A stretch of DNA of 64,000 bases from the NCBI RefSeq assembly GCF_000813125.1, contig NZ_BASE01000031.1, positions 33,087 to 97,086 of the forward strand, read 5' to 3'. Position numbers and translations under genes: made by a program. Each line of letters begins with the position of its first letter. The first letter of the stretch is position 1. Positions 8,826-16,231 of the stretch are shown one piece after another. Under the pieces are notes generated by a model. The model ran no database searches and had not been told where the DNA came from. It worked only from the letters and a program-made list of their open reading frames with translations. The stretch comes from Mesobacillus selenatarsenatis SF-1 (GTDB lineage Bacteria > Bacillota > Bacilli > Bacillales > Cytobacillaceae).

Positions 8826-9785
8826 ATGTATAATATCCTGTTGTTTACGGATTCAGGGGTAGATGATTCATTGGCCCTTATGTATGCCTTGCTTCATCCT
8901 GAACTAAATGTTGTGGGGGTTGTTACCGGGTACGGAAATATCACAAAAGAACAGGCAATAAATAATACAGCCTATTTATTGCAGCTGGGAGGAAGAGAGG
9001 ATATACCGATCATTGCAGGTGCATCGGGCCCTTTATCTGGTGAACTGGCTACCTTTTATCCGGAAATACATGGACCAGAGGGGCTTGGTCCCATCAGACC
9101 CCCAGAGGATTTGGGGGAAGTAGAGGTTTATGATATTGACAAAATCCTTGATATTGTTAACCAGTATCATGATAATCTTGTAATCGTCGGAGTCGGAAGA
9201 CAAACGGAACTGGCGATCCCATTTATCTTATATGGCGAGGAAGCGTTCAAAACAGTGAGTGCTGTCTATATCATGGGAGGAGCGTTCCTCGTACCTGGCA
9301 ATGTCACAGCCGAAGCTGAGGCAAATTTCTATGCCGATCCGATTGCGGCTAATCAGGTGCTGGAAAAGGCAAGAAATGTATTTCTACATCCTTTAAATAT
9401 CACTAATAAAGCCATCATTCCCCCAGCAGTAATAGACTATCTTGCACAAAACAGCCAGTCTCCTTTTAAGGATCTAATTAAACCTGTATATGATTATTAC
9501 TTTGATGCGTATAAAAAGAATGTTCCGGGCATCCAGGGGGCGCCGCTCCATGATGTGATCACCTTGAGTGCCCTGGTGAACAAAAATCTTGTGAAATATT
9601 TGCCAAGACGAGTATCAGTAGAATTGTTTGGGCGCGCCAGGGGTAAAAGTATGGCTGACTTCAGGCCCAAGCCTGAGCAGGAACCAGAAGAGAATTTGGA
9701 TTGGATAGGCATGGAAGCAGACATTCCAGCTTTTATTGAAGATTTCACTCTTGTCTTCATGGGCGACACAAAAGCTAAAAGTTAA
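8826..9785 (+). CDS. Inosine-uridine preferring nucleoside hydrolase
   Basis: 319 residues. The N-terminal motif is TDSGVDDSLAL, a variant of DxDPGxDD: the aspartates that correspond to D10, D14 and D15 of the Crithidia enzyme are kept (D9, D13, D14), while the first Asp is Phe and the Pro is Ser. The C-terminal metal/His motif appears as PLHDVITLSAL. The enzymes hydrolyse ribonucleosides to base and ribose with a bound calcium, in nucleoside salvage. ATG at 8826 with AAAGGGTGGG upstream. Ends in a shared terminator. Confidence 0.85.
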   Translation: MYNILLFTDSGVDDSLALMYALLHPELNVVGVVTGYGNITKEQAINNTAYLLQLGGREDIPIIAGASGPLSGELATFYPEIHGPEGLGPIRPPEDLGEVEVYDIDKILDIVNQYHDNLVIVGVGRQTELAIPFILYGEEAFKTVSAVYIMGGAFLVPGNVTAEAEANFYADPIAANQVLEKARNVFLHPLNITNKAIIPPAVIDYLAQNSQSPFKDLIKPVYDYYFDAYKKNVPGIQGAPLHDVITLSALVNKNLVKYLPRRVSVELFGRARGKSMADFRPKPEQEPEENLDWIGMEADIPAFIEDFTLVFMGDTKAKS

Positions 9786-9787
9786 AC

Positions 9788-9822
9788 AAAAGGAACTCCA
9801 GCAATAGTAGGAGTTCCTTTTT
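9788..9822. terminator. Bidirectional terminator between convergent genes
   Basis: AAAGGAACTCC / GGAGTTCCTTT stem with a loop of about ten bases and T/A runs on both sides; serves both neighbours. Confidence 0.85.
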
Positions 9823-9825
9823 CAG

Positions 9826-11046
9826 TTATAAACTTTGATTTACTTCCTTATACTTTTTCCTATTAGCATTTGAATATAGCATCACCAAAAAGCTTGAAGT
9901 AATCAAAGTTCCGTGGAAAATCCAGACCATTTTAGCCAATGAAAGAGCTTCTAACAGAATCGGGGCAACGACAAAGCCAAGTGCGAATCCTAATGATTTT
10001 AACAGCATGCCAACGCCAAATATTCTCCCCCTGATGTAATTTTCTGTTTTCTGAAGGATGGTCGCGTGCAGGGTGGTGAAGCAGGCATCAAAAATCCCGG
10101 TAAAGAACGCAAACATAAGGACAATCCAGATATTTAAATTTGACAGAAAGGTTATAAAGCCAGTCGACATCAAGATCGCTGCAAAAAAATATGTACGATA
10201 CAGGTGGTTACCCTGCAGGAATTTCATTTTCGGCAGCAGAACGGTGGCTAGCACAGAGCCGATTCCCCAGACACCCCAGATTAGCCCGTAAATCAAGCTC
10301 TGTTTGCTGGAATCAATTGTTTCAGCCAGCAAAGGAATACCAAGATTATGAGAGGCACCGGCAAATGAACCAACTAGGAAAACAATGTTTACATACAATA
10401 ACATCGGCACTGAAAGGATGAAAGTATATACTTCTTTTAAATCTCTACCAATCTGGGAAACTTTCTGTTTAAATCCATTGGTGATCAAAACTGAATTTGC
10501 CGGCTCAGTTGTTTGCCACTTGATTTTGATTAATACTGCTGCAGATATTAGATAAGTAGCAGCGTCGATGATCAAGGTAACCTGGTAACCGAGAAAATCT
10601 GTGATCAATCCAGCACCAATGAACCCAAAAACTAAGCTGATCGATGTAAGTCTCGAGATAAGAGCATTCGTCTCTAAAACCTTGTCCTGACCGAAAATTT
10701 GCGGAATTTCAGCACTGTAGCTTACAGCAAAAAAGCTGCTCGTCAAACCAATCAAGAAGCAGACAACCAATATCATTACCGGATTAGGGAAGGGAATCAA
10801 GCTCAGTATGATGATTGCACGAAAAACATCAGTCCATATCATGATTTTTCTCCGGTCAAAACGGTCAGCAAGAACACCTGAAAATAAGCTCGATAAAACA
10901 CCGCCTAATGTACGGAACGCCATGGTGGCTGCAAGCCAGGCAGGACTTCCGGTAGCGATATACATCAAAACATTGATTGCGATTAAATCCATAAAGGTTC
11001 CTAGATCTGAAAATGCTTTTACATAAAGAAAAACTTTGCGGTTCAT
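9826..11046 (-). CDS. MFS transporter, EntS/YfiS-like efflux type
   Basis: 406 residues from the ATG at 11046, which has AAGGGAGA five bases upstream; an in-frame ATG at 11064 is less well placed. About twelve hydrophobic spans. The loop after helix 2 reads GVLADRFDRRKIMIWTD, the MFS motif A, and a related motif occurs in the second half. The sequence resembles the MFS_3 group (EntS-like exporters). Substrate unknown. Confidence 0.85.
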   Translation of the reverse strand: MNRKVFLYVKAFSDLGTFMDLIAINVLMYIATGSPAWLAATMAFRTLGGVLSSLFSGVLADRFDRRKIMIWTDVFRAIIILSLIPFPNPVMILVVCFLIGLTSSFFAVSYSAEIPQIFGQDKVLETNALISRLTSISLVFGFIGAGLITDFLGYQVTLIIDAATYLISAAVLIKIKWQTTEPANSVLITNGFKQKVSQIGRDLKEVYTFILSVPMLLYVNIVFLVGSFAGASHNLGIPLLAETIDSSKQSLIYGLIWGVWGIGSVLATVLLPKMKFLQGNHLYRTYFFAAILMSTGFITFLSNLNIWIVLMFAFFTGIFDACFTTLHATILQKTENYIRGRIFGVGMLLKSLGFALGFVVAPILLEALSLAKMVWIFHGTLITSSFLVMLYSNANRKKYKEVNQSL

Positions 11047-11173
11047 AGAATCTCCCTTAATCATGAGGTAGTATAGTTATTCTGTTTAATTTTAAAGATT
11101 TTGAATTTACTTCGCAATACGAAATTTCAGTTTTTTGCTATAATAGAGTAAATTTGTTTAATAAAACTAAGAA

Positions 11174-11200
11174 ACTCCCTGAAAAACAGGGAGAGCCTTG
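11174..11200 (-). terminator. Terminator of the small Trp/Tyr/Gly-rich gene
   Basis: CTCCCTG / CAGGGAG hairpin with a five-base loop; T-rich on the minus strand. Confidence 0.7.
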
Positions 11201-11221
11201 TATTTTTGCTAACTTGCTATC

Positions 11222-11461
11222 TTACCACCATGGTCTGCCATACCAGGGACGACGACCGTATCCATACCAGGGACGTCGGCCAAATCCATACCATGGTCTG
11301 CGGCCGTACCAGTACCCAGGACGTCCGTAACCATACCAGGGACCACCGAATCCATAACCGCCATAAAATGCAGGTGCGGCAGCAGCAAGGAACAATAAAG
11401 GTATAATCCTTTCATCGTTCTGCTGATCTTTTCTGTGAAGATAAGTTTGAGGATAATTCAT
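11222..11461 (-). CDS. Small RPWYGYG-repeat protein, possible spore-coat or surface protein
   Basis: 79 residues. After a polar N-terminus (MNYPQTYLHRKDQQNDERI) comes a short hydrophobic stretch IPLLFLAAAAPAFYGGYG and then at least four imperfect repeats of RRPWYGYG/FG to the end. Composition is extreme: mostly Gly, Tyr, Trp, Arg and Pro. The ATG has a perfect AGGAGG site and a terminator follows, so the gene is real. Such aromatic Gly-rich repeats are common in Bacillus coat and exosporium proteins, but I recognise no family. A second frame over the same DNA is also open, which is only a by-product of the repeats. Confidence 0.75.
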   Translation of the reverse strand: MNYPQTYLHRKDQQNDERIIPLLFLAAAAPAFYGGYGFGGPWYGYGRPGYWYGRRPWYGFGRRPWYGYGRRPWYGRPWW

Positions 11462-11596
11462 TGAGCAACCTCCTATAATATATTCAATATAGGATATGTG
11501 ACTAAAAATATGACGGTATTAAAATAGGAAAAATAGACAGTTGCCCATGCTTCTTAAGAAATACAGCGCTATACATAAAAAGGAGGGACATACATA

Positions 11597-12157
11597 ATGA
11601 TTCAATTAATCAATCAAACTGTAATGCATAGTTATCCAGGAATGGTCGCACTGGTGACGGTTAATCATAACGGAGAAAATAATATCATGGCTGCTGGCTG
11701 GCATTCCTACATATCTTACGAGCCGCCAATTTACGGAGTTGCCATCGGCCGTGAACGTCATACTTACCAGCTCATAAAATCTGAAGGCAAATTTGCCATT
11801 AATTTTGTGCCATTTGAATATTCTGCTCTTATTCAGCAAGCAGGTGTGTATACGGGGTCAAAAGTGAACAAATTTGAAAAGGCGAACATCAGTTTCGATC
11901 ACGGATCAGCAACGAATTCACCGATACTGCGTGATGCATATATAGCATATGAATGTGAAGTCATAGACCGTCATAGTTACGGTGACCACGATTGGTTTGT
12001 TGCAAATATCGTACAATTTTACAAGGATCCAGATAAATTCCTAGAAAACGGCATGCCAAATTTCGATGAGCTCACGATTCCGCTTTATTTAGGAAGATCA
12101 ACATATACGAATGTAACTCAACATAGTGATTTTGTTTCGCATAAGATAGAGGAATAG
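11597..12157 (+). CDS. Flavin reductase-like FMN-binding protein
   Basis: 186 residues of the DIM6/NTAB flavin-reductase fold: N-terminal PGMVALVTVNHNGENNIMAAGWHS, then PPIYGVAIGRERHTYQLI and the phosphate-binding SGKFAINF-like segment EGKFAINFVP. These proteins bind FMN and either reduce flavin for a partner or act as small oxidoreductases. ATG with AAAGGAGGG upstream. It is the gene next to the insertion point of the large transposon, which lies 77 bases past its stop codon and just beyond its terminator. It may therefore be the chromosomal landmark read by a TniQ protein. Confidence 0.85.
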   Translation: MIQLINQTVMHSYPGMVALVTVNHNGENNIMAAGWHSYISYEPPIYGVAIGRERHTYQLIKSEGKFAINFVPFEYSALIQQAGVYTGSKVNKFEKANISFDHGSATNSPILRDAYIAYECEVIDRHSYGDHDWFVANIVQFYKDPDKFLENGMPNFDELTIPLYLGRSTYTNVTQHSDFVSHKIEE

Positions 12158-12170
12158 AAGCACAGTAAAA

Positions 12171-12222
12171 ACACGAAAAATGATCAGCCACAGGTGCAGA
12201 TGATTTTTCGTGTTTCTTTTTA
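12171..12222 (+). terminator. Terminator of the flavin reductase gene
   Basis: Arms ACACGAAAAAT and ATTTTTCGTGT, with further pairing inside (GATC/GAT), followed by TTCTTTTT. It ends eight bases before the target duplication. Confidence 0.8.
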
Positions 12223-12229
12223 GTAAAGT

Positions 12230-12234
12230 CGGGA
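12230..12234. repeat. Left copy of 5-bp target site duplication
   Basis: CGGGA directly before the TGT terminus at 12235. The identical CGGGA follows the other end at 51739-51743. Five-base duplications are the hallmark of Tn7-family insertion. Confidence 0.92.
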
Positions 12235-12241
12235 TGTACGT

Positions 12242-12382
12242 TGAAGAAAATCGTCCTACATTTGAATATAAGGAAAACGCTTAGAGAACAAGATTCTTTT
12301 TGTTATGTAGGTATATTCTCTTCATTTATTTAATGAAGAGAATATACCTACATAATAATATAATGAAGAAAAAGACCCTACA
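12242..12382. repeat. tnsA-proximal transposon end: four 19-bp TnsB-type sites
   Basis: Sites at 12242-12260, 12334-12352 and 12364-12382 share one orientation (TGAAGA...CCTACA inward), and 12306-12324 is inverted. The last is an exact reverse complement of the 12334 copy. The outermost site lies seven bases inside the TGT terminus, exactly as in the other end. Confidence 0.9.
12303..12355. repeat. Perfect 24-bp inverted repeat in the transposon end
   Basis: Two 24-base arms (12303-12326 and 12332-12355) are perfectly complementary around the 5-base spacer TATTT. Each arm contains one complete 19-bp site. It could form a long hairpin in RNA, and could block transcription entering from the chromosome. 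Confidence 0.9.
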
Positions 12383-12576
12383 TACATAACTTAAATTTTT
12401 TAATGAATTTATTTAAAATAATACGGTGTAATTTTTTACTTTTAGTTTTGTGATATTTTATAAGTACCGTCATGGGCTTGAATTAAATTTCCCCATAATT
12501 AATAGTGGATATAAACTATATACAATATTAAAAGTAATAAAATAAAGATTAAAATTTATATGGTAAAATAAGTATT

Positions 12577-15156
12577 ATGAATTTTAGAGGGGGTAGTTTT
12601 TCGGGGGTGGAATACGATTATCTATCTGGTATTGTTGATATGATCAATTCAAAAAGAAAAAGCTACGGTGAATTAAAAAAATGTGAATTTCATTTCCATA
12701 CACCAGCTTCTTACGATTATGAACTTATTAAAGGAAGTAACTACCATACATTATCTTTAGATGAAATTCTTAATTTTTCAGTTTTAATAGGATATTTAAC
12801 AAATAGTAATAAAGAAGAATTAATACGGAATATGGATCACTATACAAGTGAAGATTACTTTAAAGAACTTAAGCTGAGTGGAAAGCCATTTCATTCTTTT
12901 AAAGAATATTTAGCGTATATGTTAATCGCGCATAAAATGTATCAAGAAGACATTGAAGTGGCTGTTATTACTGACCATAATACAATTCAAGGATTTCAAA
13001 AATTAAAATATGCGTTAGAAGAGTACTATCAACAAAGAATAAAGAAATTTAATAATAAAAAGAATCCAGTATATTTATTTCTTGGTGTTGAGATCTCTTG
13101 CTCGGAGCAGAATCATCTTATAGCTATATTTAACGAACATAAATACGACAAAATCCAAAGTTTCCTTGATGAGATCATTATTAGTGAGGAAGAAGGAACA
13201 TATTATACTGGTGAATATATCATAAAAGAGATTACAGGAGTTTTAGATGGACTTGCTTATATTGCTCATTTAAATACTAGTAATCTTCATGGAAGTGGAT
13301 TGTATAATAAAACATTATTCTCCTCTAACCTAATGCATGTTTTTGGACTAACAAACTTAGGAAGTGAAGACGCACAAAGAAATAGAATATGGCATCATGA
13401 TAAAGTAGCTTCTAAGCGTCTAGGAGTAATATTTGAAAGCGATTCTCATTCTATTGACACTTTAGGCGTGAAGAATACTTGGGTGAAATTTAATAAGGTG
13501 AACTTCGCTTCTTTAAAAAAATCCTTTCAAAATCATCCTATAAATATTTATAAAATAAAACCTAACAAATCTAACATTTTCATTAAAGGTATGGTAGCTT
13601 ATCCTGGTGATGCAGGCTTTCTAATAAATAAGCCTACCAAAACTACTGAGGAAGCCTTTAGTATTGATTTCTCCAGAGATTTAAATTGCATTATTGGTGG
13701 TAGAGGAACCGGAAAAAGTACAATTATTAATATAATAGAGGTTGCATTAACTTTAGAAGTTAATGACATTAAAAAGCTGGAATTTATCTCAAGACATAAG
13801 AAGATATATATTCTTTTTTATTATAGAGAAAATGATTATATTTTAGAATTTGTGCCACAAACAAAGGATCTTGAACGCGAATATTATATAGATAATATTT
13901 TTTTACAGAACGCTTTGCTTGATAATCTTGAAGGTAAGATACACCTATCCCCAAACTGGGTATCTCTATATAAAGTCGATAGAAATAGTTTTGTAAAACT
14001 TGATTCAGATGATTCATTCAAAATATTAACCAATATATATAGAAGGTCATATTCAATTAATAATATCATAAACAAAATAAATCTCGGAAAAGTGGATGAA
14101 TTTATTAGGGATATGGTACTTTTCCGTTTAGAGGGAGATAGTTTCTCAAACATATTGACAAGTATTAAAACAATTTCTGATAGAAGTTTTTATAAATATG
14201 TTCGAGAAAATATAGACCTAATGTTAATTGCTGTAAATCAAAGAAAAGAAAAAATCAATAAACAAATAAGTGGATTCAATGATGAGTTTGAAAATTTGCT
14301 GGAGATAGTTTATTCTCCAAAATTAAAAGAGGATAATTATTATCTGAACAATTTGTTAGAAAACATTAGCTCTAATCAAAGAATTCTAAATACCTATTTA
14401 AATTGGGATAATGTGGCTCGTTATATCCAGGAATTTTCAAAGAAATATGGTTTTTTAGTGTTTCTAAAATTGTTATTAAAAAAAGATTTCCATGGTTTAG
14501 ATAGGAAACTGGGTATTTCTTTTTTTGCTAATAAAAATGAAATTAAATACTCAGATATTGTATCGGAAATCTTAGAAGTGAATGAAAAAAACAAGTTTGA
14601 ACTATATAAAGAAATCTACAAAAAAATTTCTTCTAATAGGAAATTAATTGAAGATACTTTAGTTAGTTGGTTTGAAGTTATTGATGAATTCACGTTGAGA
14701 TTTAATGTGAATTCAAAAGAATTAACAAGTACCAGTGGTTCTTTAATGAAAGATATAACAGAAATGTCCCTTGGGCAAAAAGTTGTAGCTGTTTTAACAT
14801 TCCTATTTAATTATGGTTATTATACTATGGATAACACTCCTCTTGTGATAGATCAACCTGAAGATAACCTAGATAATCAATATATTTATAAAAATTTAGT
14901 AGAAAGTTTAAAACAGATAAAAAACAATAGACAAGTGATAATTGTAACTCATAATTCAACAATTGTTACCAATTCCGATACAGAACAAGTTATTATTATG
15001 GATTCAAACAATAGTAAAGGTTGGATTGAAAATAAAGGGTATCCTTCTGATGAAAAAATCGCAAAACTTATTGTAAACTGTCTTGAAGGTGGCATTGAAT
15101 CTTTTAAACACAAAATGGCTATCTATTCCTTGTTTGTAAAGGAGTTAACGAATTAA
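12577..15156 (+). CDS. PHP-domain phosphoesterase fused to an SMC/ABC-type ATPase (TrlF-like)
   Basis: 859 residues. The N-terminal third has PHP metal-site motifs: HFH at 39-41, ITDHNT, GVEIS, AHLNT and ESDSHS. The C-terminal part is an ABC/SMC-type ATPase, with Walker A IIGGRGTGKST near residue 373, a SLGQK signature-like motif, Walker B with D-loop LVIDQPEDNLD near 755 and the H-loop VTHN. A lysine-rich helical segment lies between. The combination resembles the family called TrlF-like ATPase; related PHP or nuclease plus SMC-ATPase proteins often sit in defence islands, so an anti-phage or nucleic-acid-processing role is plausible but unproven. ATG 12577 has no clear ribosome site; AGAGGGGG lies just inside the frame and an in-frame GTG at 12607 is an alternative. 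It stands between the transposon end and tnsA and has its own terminator. Confidence 0.8.
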   Translation: MNFRGGSFSGVEYDYLSGIVDMINSKRKSYGELKKCEFHFHTPASYDYELIKGSNYHTLSLDEILNFSVLIGYLTNSNKEELIRNMDHYTSEDYFKELKLSGKPFHSFKEYLAYMLIAHKMYQEDIEVAVITDHNTIQGFQKLKYALEEYYQQRIKKFNNKKNPVYLFLGVEISCSEQNHLIAIFNEHKYDKIQSFLDEIIISEEEGTYYTGEYIIKEITGVLDGLAYIAHLNTSNLHGSGLYNKTLFSSNLMHVFGLTNLGSEDAQRNRIWHHDKVASKRLGVIFESDSHSIDTLGVKNTWVKFNKVNFASLKKSFQNHPINIYKIKPNKSNIFIKGMVAYPGDAGFLINKPTKTTEEAFSIDFSRDLNCIIGGRGTGKSTIINIIEVALTLEVNDIKKLEFISRHKKIYILFYYRENDYILEFVPQTKDLEREYYIDNIFLQNALLDNLEGKIHLSPNWVSLYKVDRNSFVKLDSDDSFKILTNIYRRSYSINNIINKINLGKVDEFIRDMVLFRLEGDSFSNILTSIKTISDRSFYKYVRENIDLMLIAVNQRKEKINKQISGFNDEFENLLEIVYSPKLKEDNYYLNNLLENISSNQRILNTYLNWDNVARYIQEFSKKYGFLVFLKLLLKKDFHGLDRKLGISFFANKNEIKYSDIVSEILEVNEKNKFELYKEIYKKISSNRKLIEDTLVSWFEVIDEFTLRFNVNSKELTSTSGSLMKDITEMSLGQKVVAVLTFLFNYGYYTMDNTPLVIDQPEDNLDNQYIYKNLVESLKQIKNNRQVIIVTHNSTIVTNSDTEQVIIMDSNNSKGWIENKGYPSDEKIAKLIVNCLEGGIESFKHKMAIYSLFVKELTN

Positions 15157-15185
15157 TAAGTAACCATTAATTTAAACAAATTATC

Positions 15186-15219
15186 AAACGTCTACTAAAT
15201 TGTAGACGTTTTTCTTTTT
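15186..15219 (+). terminator. Terminator of the PHP-ATPase gene
   Basis: Perfect 10-bp stem AAACGTCTAC / GTAGACGTTT with a six-base loop, then TTCTTTTT. Confidence 0.9.
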
Positions 15220-15292
15220 GACCAAAGTTAAAGCAAGTATAAACACTTAAAAAATTGGAAAATATGAGAATAAAATGAGAGGAGGTTATATT

Positions 15293-15475
15293 TTGAAATT
15301 CATAGAAATCAGATTAACTAAGCATTCTATTTACTTAACAGAAGAAGAGATCAGACTAATCTTATCTAGTCATCCTGAGGTTTATTTAGAAGGTATAAAA
15401 AGAGGGAAGGCCTTCAAAAGAAGCAACCAATTGAAGGAACGAATAAGAAACAAAAACAATGAGGAAATAAATTGA
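15293..15475 (+). CDS. Small basic hypothetical protein at the head of the tns operon
   Basis: 60 residues from TTG 15293, with GAGAGGAGG seven bases upstream; the in-frame ATG at 15275 precedes that site. The product (LKFIEIRLTKHSIYLTEEEI...) is rich in Lys, Arg and Glu, and its second half may be helical and nucleic-acid binding. I recognise no family. It lies 81 bases before tnsA, so it may be a small accessory or regulatory protein of the transposon. Confidence 0.6.
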   Translation: MKFIEIRLTKHSIYLTEEEIRLILSSHPEVYLEGIKRGKAFKRSNQLKERIRNKNNEEIN

Positions 15476-15556
15476 GTATTTCCCATAACTTTATATGTTC
15501 ATAGTTATTTGAAATTAGAGTAAGCTATATGTAATTTATGAATTGAGGTGTGACAA

Positions 15557-16231
15557 TTGTATGAACCGCATCCTATAATGAGGAACAGCTCGTTTTATAA
15601 GAATTATTGGGAGGCCTATAGTCCTAAATTAAAACGTGATGTCTGCTATCTTGGACAAGCTAATTATGAATTATGGCTGCTGATTGAAATAAACCATGAA
15701 ATAATATCATTTTGTGAACGTCCTTTAGTGATATCGGGTGTTTTAAATAAGAAAAAAATTGAAGTTATCCCTAACTTCTGGCTAAAATACAAAAATGGAC
15801 AGGAAAGCATTGTAATTATTGAAGCAAGCAAAAGTGAGAAACAAAAAAGAGAAATTACCTTTTTAGCAAAATGGTGCAAGGAAAATAACAGACAATTAGA
15901 GGTAAAAGATTATTCATATCTATTAAAAAATCAACTATTAATAAATAATGCAAAGCGGATAATCCCCTATCTCTCTAGTTCTAACCCCATAGATTTAGAT
16001 ATACATAAAGTTAGTAAATGTCTATCTTTTGAGAAAAGGACAATAAAAACGGTCCTGAATGAATTAAACGACTCGATTACTGAGCAAAGAATCATAGTTG
16101 CTCTTTATAGCTTAATATTCAATAACAAAATAGCATCCAATTTAAACTCAAAACCAATAAATATAAATACGGAGGTGTGGCTCCATTGTCCAGAAGAAGA
16201 ATCACAGAATCATACGATAACGAATTATTAA
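15557..16231 (+). CDS. tnsA: TnsA-like endonuclease subunit with degenerate active site
   Basis: 224 residues, TTG start with GAGGTG six bases upstream. In Tn7, TnsA is a restriction-like nuclease that cuts the 5' ends of the element so that TnsAB can excise it. Here the fold is clear (YELWLLIEINHEIISFCERP, then IPNFWLKYKNGQESIVIIEAS, then FLAKWCKENN). Tn7 TnsA uses E63, D114, Q130 and K132, spaced 16 and 2 in the last three. The matching positions here are N73, E89 and S91 with exactly the same spacing, so the metal-binding Asp is Asn and the catalytic Lys is Ser. A Lys follows at 92, one place off. The nuclease is therefore predicted to be weak or dead, while its structural role with TnsB may remain. 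The frame is intact and overlaps tnsB by 46 bases, so it is not an obvious pseudogene. Confidence 0.85.
   Translation: MYEPHPIMRNSSFYKNYWEAYSPKLKRDVCYLGQANYELWLLIEINHEIISFCERPLVISGVLNKKKIEVIPNFWLKYKNGQESIVIIEASKSEKQKREITFLAKWCKENNRQLEVKDYSYLLKNQLLINNAKRIIPYLSSSNPIDLDIHKVSKCLSFEKRTIKTVLNELNDSITEQRIIVALYSLIFNNKIASNLNSKPININTEVWLHCPEEESQNHTITNY

Noticed and set aside
8826..9785. Altered metal motif in the nucleoside hydrolase (TDSGVDD instead of DTDPGIDD).
   Set aside because: Alignment with the Crithidia enzyme shows that the catalytic positions D10, D14 and D15 are kept (D9, D13, D14); only the non-catalytic first Asp and the Pro differ.
11206..11415. Second and third open frames over the RPWYGYG gene.
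   Set aside because: By-products of the periodic sequence; only the 11222-11461 frame has a strong ribosome site and start.
12242..12382. Repeats of about 19 bases at both ends as short CRISPR arrays.
   Set aside because: Copies occur in both orientations at irregular spacing, have no spacers of constant size, and coincide with transposon termini and a target duplication.
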